Origin: Nocardia blacklockiae
Lineage (GTDB): Bacteria; Actinomycetota; Actinomycetes; Mycobacteriales; Mycobacteriaceae
Assembly (NCBI RefSeq): GCF_015477355.1
Contig: NZ_JADLRJ010000001.1
Span: 62,001-126,000 of the forward strand
DNA length: 64,000 nucleotides
Reading direction: 5' to 3'
Notes under the pieces: model-generated
Told to the model about the DNA's origin: nothing
Database searches by the model: none
Seen by the model: only the letters and a program-made list of their open reading frames with translations
Shown: positions 9,154 through 29,329 of the stretch, piece after piece
Layout: each line of letters begins with the position of its first letter
How positions within the stretch are numbered: position 1 is the first letter of the stretch
Program-made: the position numbers and the translations under genes

Positions 9154-9331
9154 GTCGCGCGTCTCCGCCCACCGAATCCTGGTGCTTCGGAGGCCGGATG
9201 TACCGCATCGTCTCGCGCTCGCTCGGGGCACCGAGAGCCCGATCGCGAACCGGCAGTGCCTGACCGCACAACCGACGGTTGTGGCGCACCTCGCCGCCGA
9301 TTGTTTGACCGTCCTGACCCCGTCGGCTTCG

Positions 9332-10642
9332 ATGTCGGTGGTCAGCACGGGTATTCGAGCGAACGGTGGCGGCGTGGGCAGGCGGGACAGGCAGTCGCTG
9401 GGGCGGCCGTTCGGGTGGCTGTGGGCGGCATACGGCGTCAGCGCGCTCGGCACCTGGCTCGCGTTCGACGCGTTCCCGCTGATCGCGATCCGGGTGCTGG
9501 ACGCCGGGCCGAGCGCGGTGTCGGGCCTGGCGGCCGCGGGACTGGCGGTGGGCGCGGTGGTCGCGCTGCCGCTGGGCCCCTGGGTGGAGTTCCGCCGCAA
9601 GCGCCCGGTGATGATCGCGATGGATCTGCTGCGGTGCGTGATGCTGCTGAGCGTGCCCGCCGCGTGTCTGCTCGGCCTGCTCGGGTTCGCGCACCTGCTG
9701 GTCGTGTCGATCGTGGTCGCCGCGGCCGACATCACCTTCACCGCGGCGAGCGGCGCCTACCTGAAATCGATTGTGCGCCAAGAGGACCTGCTCGTGGCCA
9801 ACGGGCGCTTCGAGGCCACGTCGTGGACCACCACCATGCTCGGCCCGCCGCTGGGCGGGGCGGCGGTCGGACTGCTCGGCCCGGTGGTGACCGTGGTGGC
9901 GAACGCGGTCAGCTTCCTGCTGTCGGCCGCGGGCCTCCGCGCCATCGGCGGCGCCGAACCCGCGCCCGCGCGCACCGCGGAGCGGCGGCTGCGCCTCGCC
10001 GACCTGTTCGAAGGGTGGCGCTACCTGCTGGCCCACCCGGTGCTGCGGCCGCTGTTCGGCAACGTGATCGTGGTCAACGGATTCATCATGGCCACGCAGC
10101 CGCTGCTGGCGGTCCTGCTGCTCGGGCGGCTCGGATTCGCGCCCTGGCAGTACGGCCTGGCGTTCGCGGTGCCCTGCCTCGGCGGCCTGGCCGGGGCCCG
10201 GCTGGCCCGCGGGCTGGTCGCCCGATTCGGGCAGTACCGGGTCATGTTCGCCGCCGGGGCGCTGCGCGCCGGCTGGCTGATTCCGCTGGCGTTCGTCGGT
10301 CCCGGCGTCGCCGGGCTGGTGCTCGTCATGGTCGTCGAATTCGGGCTGATCACCTGCTGTGCCGTGTTCAACCCCGTGCTGGCGACGTACCGGTACGGTG
10401 AGATTCCGGCGGATCGGATCGCTCGCACACTGGCGGCCTGGTCGATCGCCACCAAGGCTGGCATCGCGACCCTGACCGCGCTGTGGGGTGTGCTGGCCGG
10501 ATTCGCCGGACCGCGCGCCGCGATCGCCGTCGCCGGGCTGCTCGTGCTGGCGACGCCGCTGTCGCTGACGCCGATCGCGCGGTCCCGGGCGCTCGCCGGT
10601 GCCGAGCACGAACCCCGTCCGGCGGTGGCGCGCAGTCGTTGA
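9332..10642 (+). CDS. MFS transporter (MFS_3 / enterobactin-exporter-like)
   Basis: About 436 residues with roughly twelve hydrophobic segments. The MFS loop signature lies after TM2 (GPWVEFRRKRPVMI near residue 87). It resembles the small-molecule exporter branch annotated as enterobactin/EntS-like. The start is uncertain: ATG 9332 is used, but GTG 9374 (VGRRDRQSLG) is equally plausible, and the open frame extends to 9182 with non-membrane sequence that seems non-coding. No substrate can be read from context. The gene lies 128 bases before a small membrane protein gene. Confidence 0.78.
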   Translation: MSVVSTGIRANGGGVGRRDRQSLGRPFGWLWAAYGVSALGTWLAFDAFPLIAIRVLDAGPSAVSGLAAAGLAVGAVVALPLGPWVEFRRKRPVMIAMDLLRCVMLLSVPAACLLGLLGFAHLLVVSIVVAAADITFTAASGAYLKSIVRQEDLLVANGRFEATSWTTTMLGPPLGGAAVGLLGPVVTVVANAVSFLLSAAGLRAIGGAEPAPARTAERRLRLADLFEGWRYLLAHPVLRPLFGNVIVVNGFIMATQPLLAVLLLGRLGFAPWQYGLAFAVPCLGGLAGARLARGLVARFGQYRVMFAAGALRAGWLIPLAFVGPGVAGLVLVMVVEFGLITCCAVFNPVLATYRYGEIPADRIARTLAAWSIATKAGIATLTALWGVLAGFAGPRAAIAVAGLLVLATPLSLTPIARSRALAGAEHEPRPAVARSR

Positions 10643-10769
10643 ACCGTGCCGGTGTGCGCGGCCGAACCGGCGATTCCACCGATTCGCGCGGCCGTGCGGA
10701 CGGCGAGAATGGGGCGTCCGAGAGTTGGGGACGGCCCGCTGCCGCCGTGCCCGTAGGGAAAGTGGATTC

Positions 10770-11165
10770 ATGCTCAGGTACTTGCTGGTCGTCGCCGCCC
10801 TCTACTTGGGGCTCATCGGGCTCGCGCTGCTCGTGGTTCCCGCGCAGTTCGGCGTCGGGGCGGTGCCCGAGGACGCCTCGTCCGAGTTGATCGCGCTGCT
10901 GCGGTTGCTGAGCGGGCCGTTCCTCGGTGTCGCCGTGCTGAATTGGATGTCGCGCGACGCCGCGCCGGCCGCGGTGCGCAACACTGTGGTGCTGGCCGAC
11001 CTGGTCGGCTTCGGTGTCGTCGCCGCCAACGACGTCTGGGGTGTGATCAGCGGCGAAGCGCGGGACCTGGCGCGGGTGTTCCTGGTCGTGCACCTGGCGT
11101 TCGCGATCGCCTTCGCCGTCGCCTGGGTGCGCTCCGGGCGACCGGTGGCCGAGACCGCGGCGTAG
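10770..11165 (+). CDS. Small integral membrane protein, 131 aa
   Basis: Start at ATG 10770 behind AGGGAAAGTGG. Four hydrophobic segments fill the protein: residues about 5-25, 42-60, 72-90 and 105-122. A short polar tail (RSGRPVAETAA) follows. The layout resembles small DUF4345-like or DoxX-like four-helix proteins, but I see no diagnostic motif. It is convergent with the ANTAR gene, whose stop is two bases away. Confidence 0.65.
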   Translation: MLRYLLVVAALYLGLIGLALLVVPAQFGVGAVPEDASSELIALLRLLSGPFLGVAVLNWMSRDAAPAAVRNTVVLADLVGFGVVAANDVWGVISGEARDLARVFLVVHLAFAIAFAVAWVRSGRPVAETAA

Positions 11166-11166
11166 C

Positions 11167-11937
11167 TCACCGGCCGGATTCGTCGAAATGCGGTAGTGGC
11201 GGCGCGGTTCCGGTGGCGCGGGTGACGATGTCCGCGGCCAGGGCGGCCAGTTCGACGTCGCGCTGCCGAGCCGCCTCGTGCAGGAATTCGAAGGCCTGCT
11301 CCTGAGTCCATCGCCGCTGGCCCATCAGGATTCCGGCGGCCTGGTCGACGACGCCGCGGGCGGCCAGCGCCCGCCGCAGCTTCTCGTTGAGCCGCGTCCG
11401 GTTCGCCACATCCGTCGCCGCGCCCAGCAGCCGTCCGATGTGCCGCGCGCTCACCTCGGCCACGCGCCGCACGCCGTCGTCGAAGGCATCCGGTTGCGGC
11501 GCATACAGATCCAGCGTCGCGCGCGGCCCGCGGGGACTGTCGACCGGGTACGAGAGCACCGACCGGACACCCAGCGCCAGCACGCGTTCCGCGTAACCGT
11601 CCCAGCGGAATTCGGCGGCGAGATCGGGCACGGACACCGCCACCGCCCCGGCCGCGGCGGCCCGCTCCGGGCCCGTGCGGAGTTCGCCGACGATCTCCCC
11701 GACCCGCGCCACCAGCGGCGCGGAGGCCGCGATCGGCGTGCCCTCGGCGCCGTCCTCACCCCGCAGGGTCACGCCGATCGCGGCCCCCTCCGGCAGGCTC
11801 CGCGCGATCACGCCCACGACGCCGCCGACCGCGTGGTCGACGACCGGAGTCTCCGATGCCGAAAGAGCTTGCGCGCCTTCGCCTGTCGCCCACCCGCGGC
11901 GCCTCCGATGCGGCATCGGCGAACCCCGTAACGTCAT
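11167..11937 (-). CDS. GAF-ANTAR domain regulator (RNA-binding antiterminator type)
   Basis: A 256-residue protein: GAF-like sensor (about residues 30-180) followed by a C-terminal ANTAR helical domain. The ANTAR core is LRRALAARGVVDQAAGILMG, then QEQAFEFLHEAARQRDVEL. ANTAR domains bind tandem RNA hairpins and prevent transcription termination; the GAF part would sense a ligand or redox state. Start assigned to ATG 11937 (MTLRGSP); ATG 11916 (MPHRRRR) is an alternative, and the frame is open to 12027. GAF-ANTAR proteins of this architecture are numerous in Nocardia and mycobacteria. Confidence 0.82.
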   Translation of the reverse strand: MTLRGSPMPHRRRRGWATGEGAQALSASETPVVDHAVGGVVGVIARSLPEGAAIGVTLRGEDGAEGTPIAASAPLVARVGEIVGELRTGPERAAAAGAVAVSVPDLAAEFRWDGYAERVLALGVRSVLSYPVDSPRGPRATLDLYAPQPDAFDDGVRRVAEVSARHIGRLLGAATDVANRTRLNEKLRRALAARGVVDQAAGILMGQRRWTQEQAFEFLHEAARQRDVELAALAADIVTRATGTAPPLPHFDESGR

Positions 11938-12072
11938 GCCGTCACCGCAGGGATCGCGACGGCGCACCGAGACTGCCCAACCGTCCCATTCAACCCCCGT
12001 CGGCGTCCGCACGCCTAGGGGTCGCACGCCGCCGGTCGGCCAGCCCCCTCGACATGCCCCGCCCGGACGGCT

Positions 12073-12345
12073 TCAGCGGTGCGCGCCGGACCGCCGGGGA
12101 CGGGTGCGCGTGAGTTCGCTGGGGGAGAAGGCGAGGACGTCCGTGCAGCGGCTCGGCCGGACCCGCAGGTGATCGGGCTCGGCCGGGTCGGCGATGGCGA
12201 CGAGGGTGCCGGACCGTCCTTCCTCGATGCCGACCGCGGCGGAGGTGAACCACACGGTCGGCGAGCGGCCCGCGGCGAGGTCGGCGGCGAGCTGCCGGAT
12301 ATCGATGTCGGACAAGGCCTTCGGTGCGGTTCGTCGAGACGGCAT
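12073..12345 (-). CDS. Conserved hypothetical protein, 90 aa
   Basis: Start at ATG 12345 (MPSRRTAPKA), divergent from the DUF574 methyltransferase gene. The upstream part of the open frame to 12534 overlaps that gene's start and is probably not translated. The compact product (IRQLAADLAAGRSPTVWF then GTLVAIADPAEPDHLRV) looks like a small alpha/beta domain with a basic tail. I do not recognise the family. Confidence 0.55.
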   Translation of the reverse strand: MPSRRTAPKALSDIDIRQLAADLAAGRSPTVWFTSAAVGIEEGRSGTLVAIADPAEPDHLRVRPSRCTDVLAFSPSELTRTRPRRSGAHR

Positions 12346-12499
12346 GGTGCGCTTCCGGTGGAACGGGTGGTTACCCGTCGAGGATGCCGGATGGCGGCCC
12401 TGTGGTCGAATGCCCGAGATCGGCGGGGACGGCCGGCCGGAATGCGGTATACCTCCGGGGTACCGCTGTTGACATTTCGACGCACAAGGAGACTTTGCC
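12346..12499. promoter_or_regulatory. Divergent promoter region
   Basis: 154 bases between the 90-residue hypothetical gene and the DUF574 methyltransferase gene. It includes an AT-richer stretch near 12465-12490 and an AAGGAG ribosome binding site before ATG 12500. No palindromic operator was noticed. Confidence 0.4.
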
Positions 12500-13312
12500 G
12501 TGCCCGACGGTCCTTTCGACCTGCGCACCGACATCCCGCACTCGGCCAGGATGTACGACTACTTCCTGGGCGGCAAGGACAACTACGAGGCCGACCGGGA
12601 GGCGGCCGAGCAGGCGTTGCGGGAGTTTCCCGCGGTCCGGGTGACCGCGCGCACCAACCGCGAGTTCATGCGGCACGTGACCCGCTACCTCACCGAGCAG
12701 GGCATCCGCCAGTTCCTCGACATCGGCACGGGCATCCCGACGGCGCCGAACCTGCACCAGGTCGCGCAGGAGCTCGCGCCGGAATCGCGCGTGGTGTACG
12801 TCGACAACGACCCGATCGTGCTGTCGCACGCGCGGGCGCTGCTGGTCAGTTCGCACGAGGGCCGCACCGCCTACGTGGAGGCCGACGCCGCGGATCCGGC
12901 CGCCATCCTGGCCGCGCCCGAATTGCGCGCGACCCTCGACCTCTCGCAGCCGGTGGCGGTGTCGCTGATGGCGCTGCTGCACTTCGTGCCGGGCGACGTC
13001 TACGAGATCGTGCGCACGCTGATGGAGCCGCTCGCCCCGGGTTCCTATCTCGCGATGTCGCACGTGACAACCGAATTCGACGACGGCCCGGACGATCCCG
13101 ACGGCATGGCCCGCCTGCTGCAGGTCTACATCGACCGCGGCATTCCGGTGCAGCCGCGTTCGCGCGCCGAGGTGGCCCGGTTCTTCGAGGGCCTGGAACT
13201 GGTGGAACCGGGGGTCGAGGTGATCCACCGCTGGCGCAACGAGGGCATCGAGCACCCGCGCGGCCACGACAAGCAGGTGTCGCTGTACGGCGCGGTGGCC
13301 CGCAAACCCTGA
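12500..13312 (+). CDS. DUF574 SAM-dependent methyltransferase
   Basis: A 270-residue protein of the actinobacterial SAV2177-like DUF574 family. Family hallmarks: DIPHSARMYDYFLGGKDNYEADR at the N-terminus, then the SAM-binding segment FLDIGTGIPTAPN (residues about 73-85), VVYVDNDPIVLSHAR (motif II) and VAVSLMALLHFVP. These proteins have a Rossmann methyltransferase fold; their substrates are not established. RBS AAGGAG lies about ten bases upstream of the ATG. The gene precedes the long non-coding stretch before the PKS operon and need not belong to it. Confidence 0.88.
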   Translation: MPDGPFDLRTDIPHSARMYDYFLGGKDNYEADREAAEQALREFPAVRVTARTNREFMRHVTRYLTEQGIRQFLDIGTGIPTAPNLHQVAQELAPESRVVYVDNDPIVLSHARALLVSSHEGRTAYVEADAADPAAILAAPELRATLDLSQPVAVSLMALLHFVPGDVYEIVRTLMEPLAPGSYLAMSHVTTEFDDGPDDPDGMARLLQVYIDRGIPVQPRSRAEVARFFEGLELVEPGVEVIHRWRNEGIEHPRGHDKQVSLYGAVARKP

Positions 13313-14124
13313 CTCCGGAAACCGCTCTCGGAGCATGGTTTTCGTGTTGCCGAGCAAGTGCACAGGGGTGGCTCGGCGGGCCCCCGGTTCCTGGGGCACG
13401 GTGTTGTCGCCGCAGGTCGTCCGGTCATAGCCGGACGGTCCGCCAGTGAAATAGCTAACACGATGCCGCCGGTGTGCTGCGGTCCGGTGGGGCGGGGCGG
13501 TTCCGGCGAGGATTTCGTTTCGAGTCTTCGGCCGGTCCCCGTTGTGATCGGAAACAGTGCGGCCGATTCGTGGTTATCGGGCGGCGTGGCGGTGCGCGGG
13601 GTCCGCCGGGACCCGCGCGAACGGTCGCGGGGGCGGGTGAATATCGATGTCACCGCGTGATTCCGACGTTCGCGGGGGTCGGGTCGGCGTGGGCGGGCAC
13701 GAGTTGCCCGTGCGTTGCAAGATGTAATTGCATTTCTCAGAAACGGGCGCCCGGTACGTTTTTCGGCCCCGAATCTCTCCGTCTGCGCGCTGTCGTGGTG
13801 GGTGGTGCGAATCGGAGCGTCTGGTCGTAGACTTGCAGCCGAGCAGGACAGCGGAATTCGTTCCGGAATTGGACGTCGCGTCGCGACGGAGGGGCGGTTA
13901 CAGTGTGGAATCCGAAGCAGCCGACGCTGCCATGAATTCCTGACGGGGCACACGGGGCGGTATTGCGGCGAGAGTCGAATCGGTCCCGGATTCGCCCGCA
14001 TGCGGTAGATCGCAACAACGGTGTTCGATCCCTATTTTCTGTGTAGATATTCGGGTTCGGCGCGCATTGCGCATGGAGTGATGCGTGGACGCCGTGCCCC
14101 GAAAAAGCGTGATAGGGGCGTTCG
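13313..14124. promoter_or_regulatory. Long intergenic region upstream of PKS operon
   Basis: 812 bases with several AT-richer patches, notably 13715-13740, 13840-13860 and 14025-14055. Open frames here overlap in conflicting frames and none looks real. A weak stem CTCCG/CGGAG (13313-13333) follows the methyltransferase stop. The inverted repeat TGCAA-N7-TTGCA spans 13716-13732. Another inverted repeat, CGTTCG-TTGT-CGAACG (14119-14134), encloses the TTG start of the PKS. AGGGG at 14114-14118 is the likely RBS. The length and AT content suggest a regulated promoter for the whole operon. Confidence 0.5.
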
Positions 14125-23917
<9,793 letters not shown>

Positions 23918-23931
<14 letters not shown>

Positions 23932-26900
23932 CGACAACGGGGCGACCGGAGTGCCGGACCGCGAGGCCACCCTGCGCCGCGCGCTGCTCGAGGTGCGCAC
24001 CGCCCGCGAGGAAGCGGCCCGGGCGCGCAACACGCTGTCCGAGCCGATCGCGGTGATCGGCGTCGGCTGCCGGTTCCCCGGCGGGGTGGCCGGTGTCGAG
24101 GACTACTGGAATCTGCTGGTGCACGGGCGATCCGGGATCGTGGACACCCCGCGCGACCGGTGGGACGTCGACGCGTTCTTCGACGCCGACCCCGACGTCC
24201 CCGGTCGCACCTACTCCCGGCACGGCGGATTCCTCTCCGACGTCCGCGGTTTCGACGCCTCGGTCTTCGGGATCCCGCCGCGCGAGGCGATCAGCATCGA
24301 CCCGCAGCACCGCCTGGTGCTCGAAGTCGCCTGGGAGGCACTGGAACACGCCGCGATCGCCCCGGACTCGCTGCGCGGCAGCCAGACCGGCGTCTTCGTC
24401 GGCATGGGCGGCGGCGACTACGAACGACTCGGCGCGGCCGCGCACGGCGTCGAATCCATCGACGCCTACGTGGCCACCGGCAATGCCGCGAACTTCGGGG
24501 CGAACCGGCTGTCGTATGTGCTCGGGCTCGAGGGGCCCAGCCTGGTCGTCGACACGGCGTGCTCGTCGTCGCTGGTGGCGCTGCATCTGGCCGCGCAGAG
24601 CCTGCGGGCGGGGGAGTGCGAGCTGGCGCTGGCGGGCGGGGTGAACACGCTGCTGTCCCCGGAGGTGACGGTGGCGCTGTCCAAGGGGCGCATGCTGTCG
24701 CCGAGCGGGCAGTGCCGCACCTTCGACGCCGACGCCGACGGGTACGTGCGCGGCGAGGGCTGCGGCGTCGTGGTGCTGCGCACGCTGTCGTCGGCTCTCG
24801 CCGCGGGCGACGACGTGCTGTGCGTCATCCGGGGCAGCGCCGTCAACCAGGACGGGCGCACCTCCGGGCTGACCGTGCCGCGCGGCTCGGCGCAGCGCGC
24901 GGTGGTGCGCCGCGCTCTCGCGGCCGCGCGGGTGACGCCGGCGGAGATCGGCTACGTGGAGGCCCACGGCACCGGCACGCCACTGGGTGACCCCATCGAA
25001 GTCCGCGCGCTGGCAACGGAACTGGGCCCGCAACGCCCGGCGGACCGGCCGCTGCGGCTGGGCTCGGTGAAGACCAACATCGGCCACCTGGAGGCGGCCG
25101 CGGGTATCGCGGGCTTCATCAAGGCCGCCCTGGTGGTCGCCCGCGGCACCATCCCGCCGCACCTCAACCTGCGCGCCCCCAACCCGCACGTGCCCTGGGA
25201 CGAACTACCCGTCGAGATTCCCCGCACCCCCACCGACTGGGGCGACGGCCCCCGCATCGCGGGCGTCTCCTCCTTCGGCTTCGGCGGCACCAACGCCCAC
25301 GTAATCGTCGCCGCCCCAACGGAACCCGCCGCCACCGCGCGGCCTGCGCTCGCGCGGGCGGCGACCGTGTCCGAGCGGAACGCCGCGGACGAGCCGCGTA
25401 CAGTCCGCGCGACGTTCCCGGGCGTGCGGCAGGACGTTTCGGCCGAGACGCGGCCGGTGCTCGCGAGCGCGCCGGACAGTTCCCGGGCGAACGGGCCGGG
25501 TGTGCCGGATCGGGCCGCCCACGACGAAGCGCGCGCGGTGGTCGTCAAGGTCTCCGCCGCGAGTGCGGAGACGTTGACGGATGCGGCGCGCAGGCTGGCG
25601 GATTATGCCGAGGCGCAGCCCGAGCGGACGGTGGCCGAGATCGCCTGGACCGCTGGGGTGGGGCGGGCCGACTTGAATCACCGGGCCGCAGTGGTCGCCG
25701 ACAGTCGCGAGGAACTGGTGGCCGGGCTGCGCGAGGTGGCGTCCGGGAGTGGGCTGCGGGGTCGCCGGGCACCCGGCGCACTGCCGCGCGTGGCGATGAT
25801 CGCGCCCGGGCACGGGGCCCGCATCGCCGGGTGTCTGGCCGGGATCTACGGCGTGCAGCCGGTGGTGACCGAGGTGATCGATGCCCTCGGAACCCCTGCG
25901 CGGCTGCCGCTTTCGGTGCTGGTGGAGAGCGGCCCGGCGGCCGAGGCGGCACTGCTGCGGACCGAGGTCGCGCAGCCGGCGCTGTACGCGCTGGCGGTGG
26001 CGCTGGGGCAGTGGTGGCGCTCGGTGGGCGTCGAACCCGATGTCGTCACCGGCCACAGCGTCGGCGCCTACGCCGCCGCCGCGCTGGCCGGCGTCTTCTC
26101 CGTCGCCGACGGCGCCGCGCTGATCGATGCCCGCGCCCGCGCCATGAGCGAACTCGCCGCCGACGGGGCGATGGCCGCGGTGCGCTGCCCGCTCGCCGAG
26201 CTGGAAGCGCTGCCGCAGGTGCGTTCCGGCGCGGTGACGGTCGCGGTCCGCAACGGCGTCGCCGACTCGGTGCTGTCCGGCCCCGCCGATGAGGTGGCGG
26301 CGGTCGTCGCCGACCTGGGCGCCCGGCAGGTGCGCGCCAAACTCCTGCCGGTCACGCACGCTTTCCATTCGCCCCTGGTCGACCCCATGCTCGACGAGCT
26401 GCGCAAGGCCTTCGTCGGCATCGAATTGTCGCCGCCCGCACTGGATTTCGTCTCCGACAGCACCGGCGCACCCGAGACCGACCGGCTCACCGACCCGGAA
26501 TACTGGGTGACGCACACCCGCAACCCGGTCCGCTTCGACGCCGCGGTGGCGGCGCTGGCCGGACACGGCGTCGCGACGGTGATCGAACTGGGCCCCGGCG
26601 GGCTGCTGCCGCTGGTGCTCCACCACCCCGAGGTCAGCGACGTCCTGTGCGTGGCGTCCACGGCGGTCGAGCGGCCGGACCGCGCGCTGGCCGACGCCGT
26701 GGCCCGGGTCTGGACCACCGGCTCCGAAATACGCTGGCGCGCAACCGGTTCGCGCCCGTCCCGGCGAGCGCAGCTGCCGACCTACCCGTTACGCCGCACG
26801 CCGTACTGGATCCCCGAGGCGAGCGGCCCCCGGCCCGCCGCGCCGCTCGCGGTCGCGGCGACCCCGCCGGGCGACGGCGCGCTCACCCCGCTCGTCATGC

Positions 26901-29329
26901 GGACGGCGACGGGCGGCGCGATCAGCCAGACCCGCGTCTCCGCCGCGGGCATCCCGTTCCTGGACGAGCATGTGGTGCACGACATCCGGGTGGTGCCCGG
27001 CGTCGTCATGGTGGAACTCGCGCTGCGCACCGCCGAAGCCGCCGCCGAGCGGCCGCTGCTGGCCGAGGGCGTGTCCATCGTCCATCCACTGGTCGCCGCG
27101 GACGACGTGGAACTCGAAGTGCAGGTGCTCGTCACGGTCACCGACGACGCCGCCTACACCGCCGAGATCTTCAGCCGCGCAACCGAAGCCGCGGCGTGGA
27201 CCCGGCACGCCACCATCACCTTCGCGCCGAGGGAGACTCGCGACGCCGAGCCGTACACGGCGGCCGAGGTCTTCCTCGAACAGCCGCGCGTGGTCAACGG
27301 CGCGGAGTTCTACGACGAGATCTGGCATCCGCGTTTCGTGCTGGGCCGGAGCTTCCGGCTGGTGGAGCACGCCCAGATCGGCGCGGGCGCCGCACTGGCC
27401 GCGATCGGCCGTCCCGCCGCCGACGCGGGCAGCGAAACCGCCGGCGTGCGCACCGAACTGGTCGTCTTCGACGCCTGCGTACAGCTCGTGGCCGCCGCCT
27501 GGGCGCACGAGCACGGCACCGACGCCGATCGCCCGGTGCTGCTGGGCACCGGATTCGAGCGCATGCGCGTCTTCCGCGACACCGTCGACGACCGGCTCAC
27601 CTGCACGGTGACCCTGACCGCCTCGTCACCCACCGGCGCGACCGGCGACATCGAGATCTACGCCGCCGACGAACTCGCCGTCGCCTTCACCGGCGTGTCC
27701 TTCGCGCCGGTCACCGGGGCCATGCTGGAGCGGCTGGCGCACGCGGATCGCCTGTCGCAGCAGGGTTCCGGCCGGCTGGCCAAGGTTCCGGCGCCCGACC
27801 TCGCGGCACTGCGCACCGCCGACCGCGTGGTCACCCACGAGACGGTGCTCGGCTACGTCGTCGCCATCCTCGCGGCGGTGCTCGGCTGCGAGCCCGCCGA
27901 CATCGACACCCTCGCCATGTTCAACGAACTGGTCGACTCGCTGATGATGGCCGAGCTCAAGCAGAAGATCGAACGCGACCTCGAGGTCGCGGTGCCGCTC
28001 GAGGCGCTGTTCGACCATCCCACCCCGCGCCGCCTGAGCGACTGGCTGGTCAGCGAGATCGCCTCGGAGCAGGCGGAATCCGAGCGGGGCGAGGAGGCGC
28101 CGAAACGCTCCACCATGGGCATCCGGATCCGGCGCAAGACGGTCGCGGAGATGACCGAACTGGCCGCGCTCGATCCCGACATCACCCCGGGCTCGGCCGC
28201 CGCCGGCGAGCGGCCGGAGGTACTGCTCACCGGCGGAACGGGTTTCGTGGGCGCGTTCGTGCTGCGCGAGCTGCTCGACCGGCACGAGCGGGTGCACTGC
28301 CTGGTCCGCGCCGAGGACACCGAGCACGCCCGCCGCCGCATCACCGAGAACCTCGCTTCCTACGGATTGGCTTGCGGCCCGGAGGATCTGACCAACCTCA
28401 CCCCCGTCGTCGCCGACCTCGCGAAGCCGTTCGCCGGTCTCGAAGCCGCCGACTACGACCGGCTCAGCGAGCGTGTCGGCCAAATCGTGCACGCCGGGGC
28501 GCTGGTCAAATGGACCTACCCGTTCCGCGGGCTGGAGGCCGTGAACATCGGCGGCACCAGGGAATTGCTGCGCCTGGCCACCTGGGGCGCCCCGATCCCG
28601 TTCCACTTCCTGTCCACCGTCGGCGTGTTCTCCTCCCGGGAGTACCTGCGCGACAGCGTGTCCGAGGACGAGCCCCTGGACAACAGCGGCTCGCTCGTGG
28701 TCGGGTACGCCCAGACCAAATGGATCGCCGAACGGATGGTCCGCACCGCCGCCGAGCGCGGCCTGCCCACCACCATCCACCGCATCAACACCGCCGGGCA
28801 CAGCGTCACCGGGGCCTTCAACAAGCTCGACCACCTGTCGATGATGGTGAAGGGCTGCATCGAGGCCGGGATCGCCCCGCTGCGCGCCGAGATGCCGATC
28901 CAGCCCGCGCCCGTCGACTACGTCGCCCGCGCCATCGCCGCCTGCACCACCACCGAACAGCTGCTCGGACAGACCTTCCACCTGGTCAGCCCGCAGCCGA
29001 TGACCTGGCCCGAATTCTTCGACACCCTCGACGATTTCGGCTACGACCTGCAACGCCTGCCGTTCGACCAGTGGCGCGAGCGGATCCTGCGGCGCGGCTC
29101 GAGCAGCATGGCGCTGCTGGGACTGATGCCGTTCCTCAGCGATTCTGTCGACCACGTGCGGCTGCCGCTGTCCGAGAGCGACCGGTCCGCAGCCGCGTTG
29201 TCCGCGGCGGGGATCGATTGCCCGCCCCTCAACGCCGACCAGCTCGGCGTCTACCTCCGGCGATTCGTCGACTCCGGTTTCGTCCAACCACCCGGCGAAG
29301 CCCCCACCCTGCGTCGAAAGGCAGGATAA
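23918..29329 (+). CDS. Type I PKS 2: KS-AT-DH-ACP-thioester reductase
   Basis: 1803 residues. An N-terminal helical docking segment (1-40) pairs with the acidic tail of PKS 1. Then come KS (45-460, Cys 215 in DTACSSS), AT (about 590-930, Ser 714 in GHSVG, HAFHS malonyl-type), DH (990-1270, His 1018 in DEHVVHD, Asp 1185 in DACVQ) and ACP (Ser 1341 in LVDSLMM). The final domain is a terminal NAD(P)H thioester reductase (from about 1430; GGTGFVG at 1439-1445, Tyr 1597 and Lys 1601 in GYAQTKW). The reductase would release the chain as an aldehyde or alcohol. The module has a DH but no KR, so its dehydratase may act on the hydroxyl made by module 2, catalyse cyclisation, or be idle. The stop is followed immediately by the P450 ATG. 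Confidence 0.92.

Noticed and set aside
12500-13312. DUF574 methyltransferase as a tailoring gene of the PKS operon
   Set aside because: It is separated by over 800 bases, and DUF574 genes are scattered widely in actinobacteria without cluster association.
13358-13660. 100-residue open frame upstream of the PKS operon
   Set aside because: No RBS, Gly/Arg-rich composition typical of random high-GC frames, and it overlaps other open frames. Treated as intergenic.
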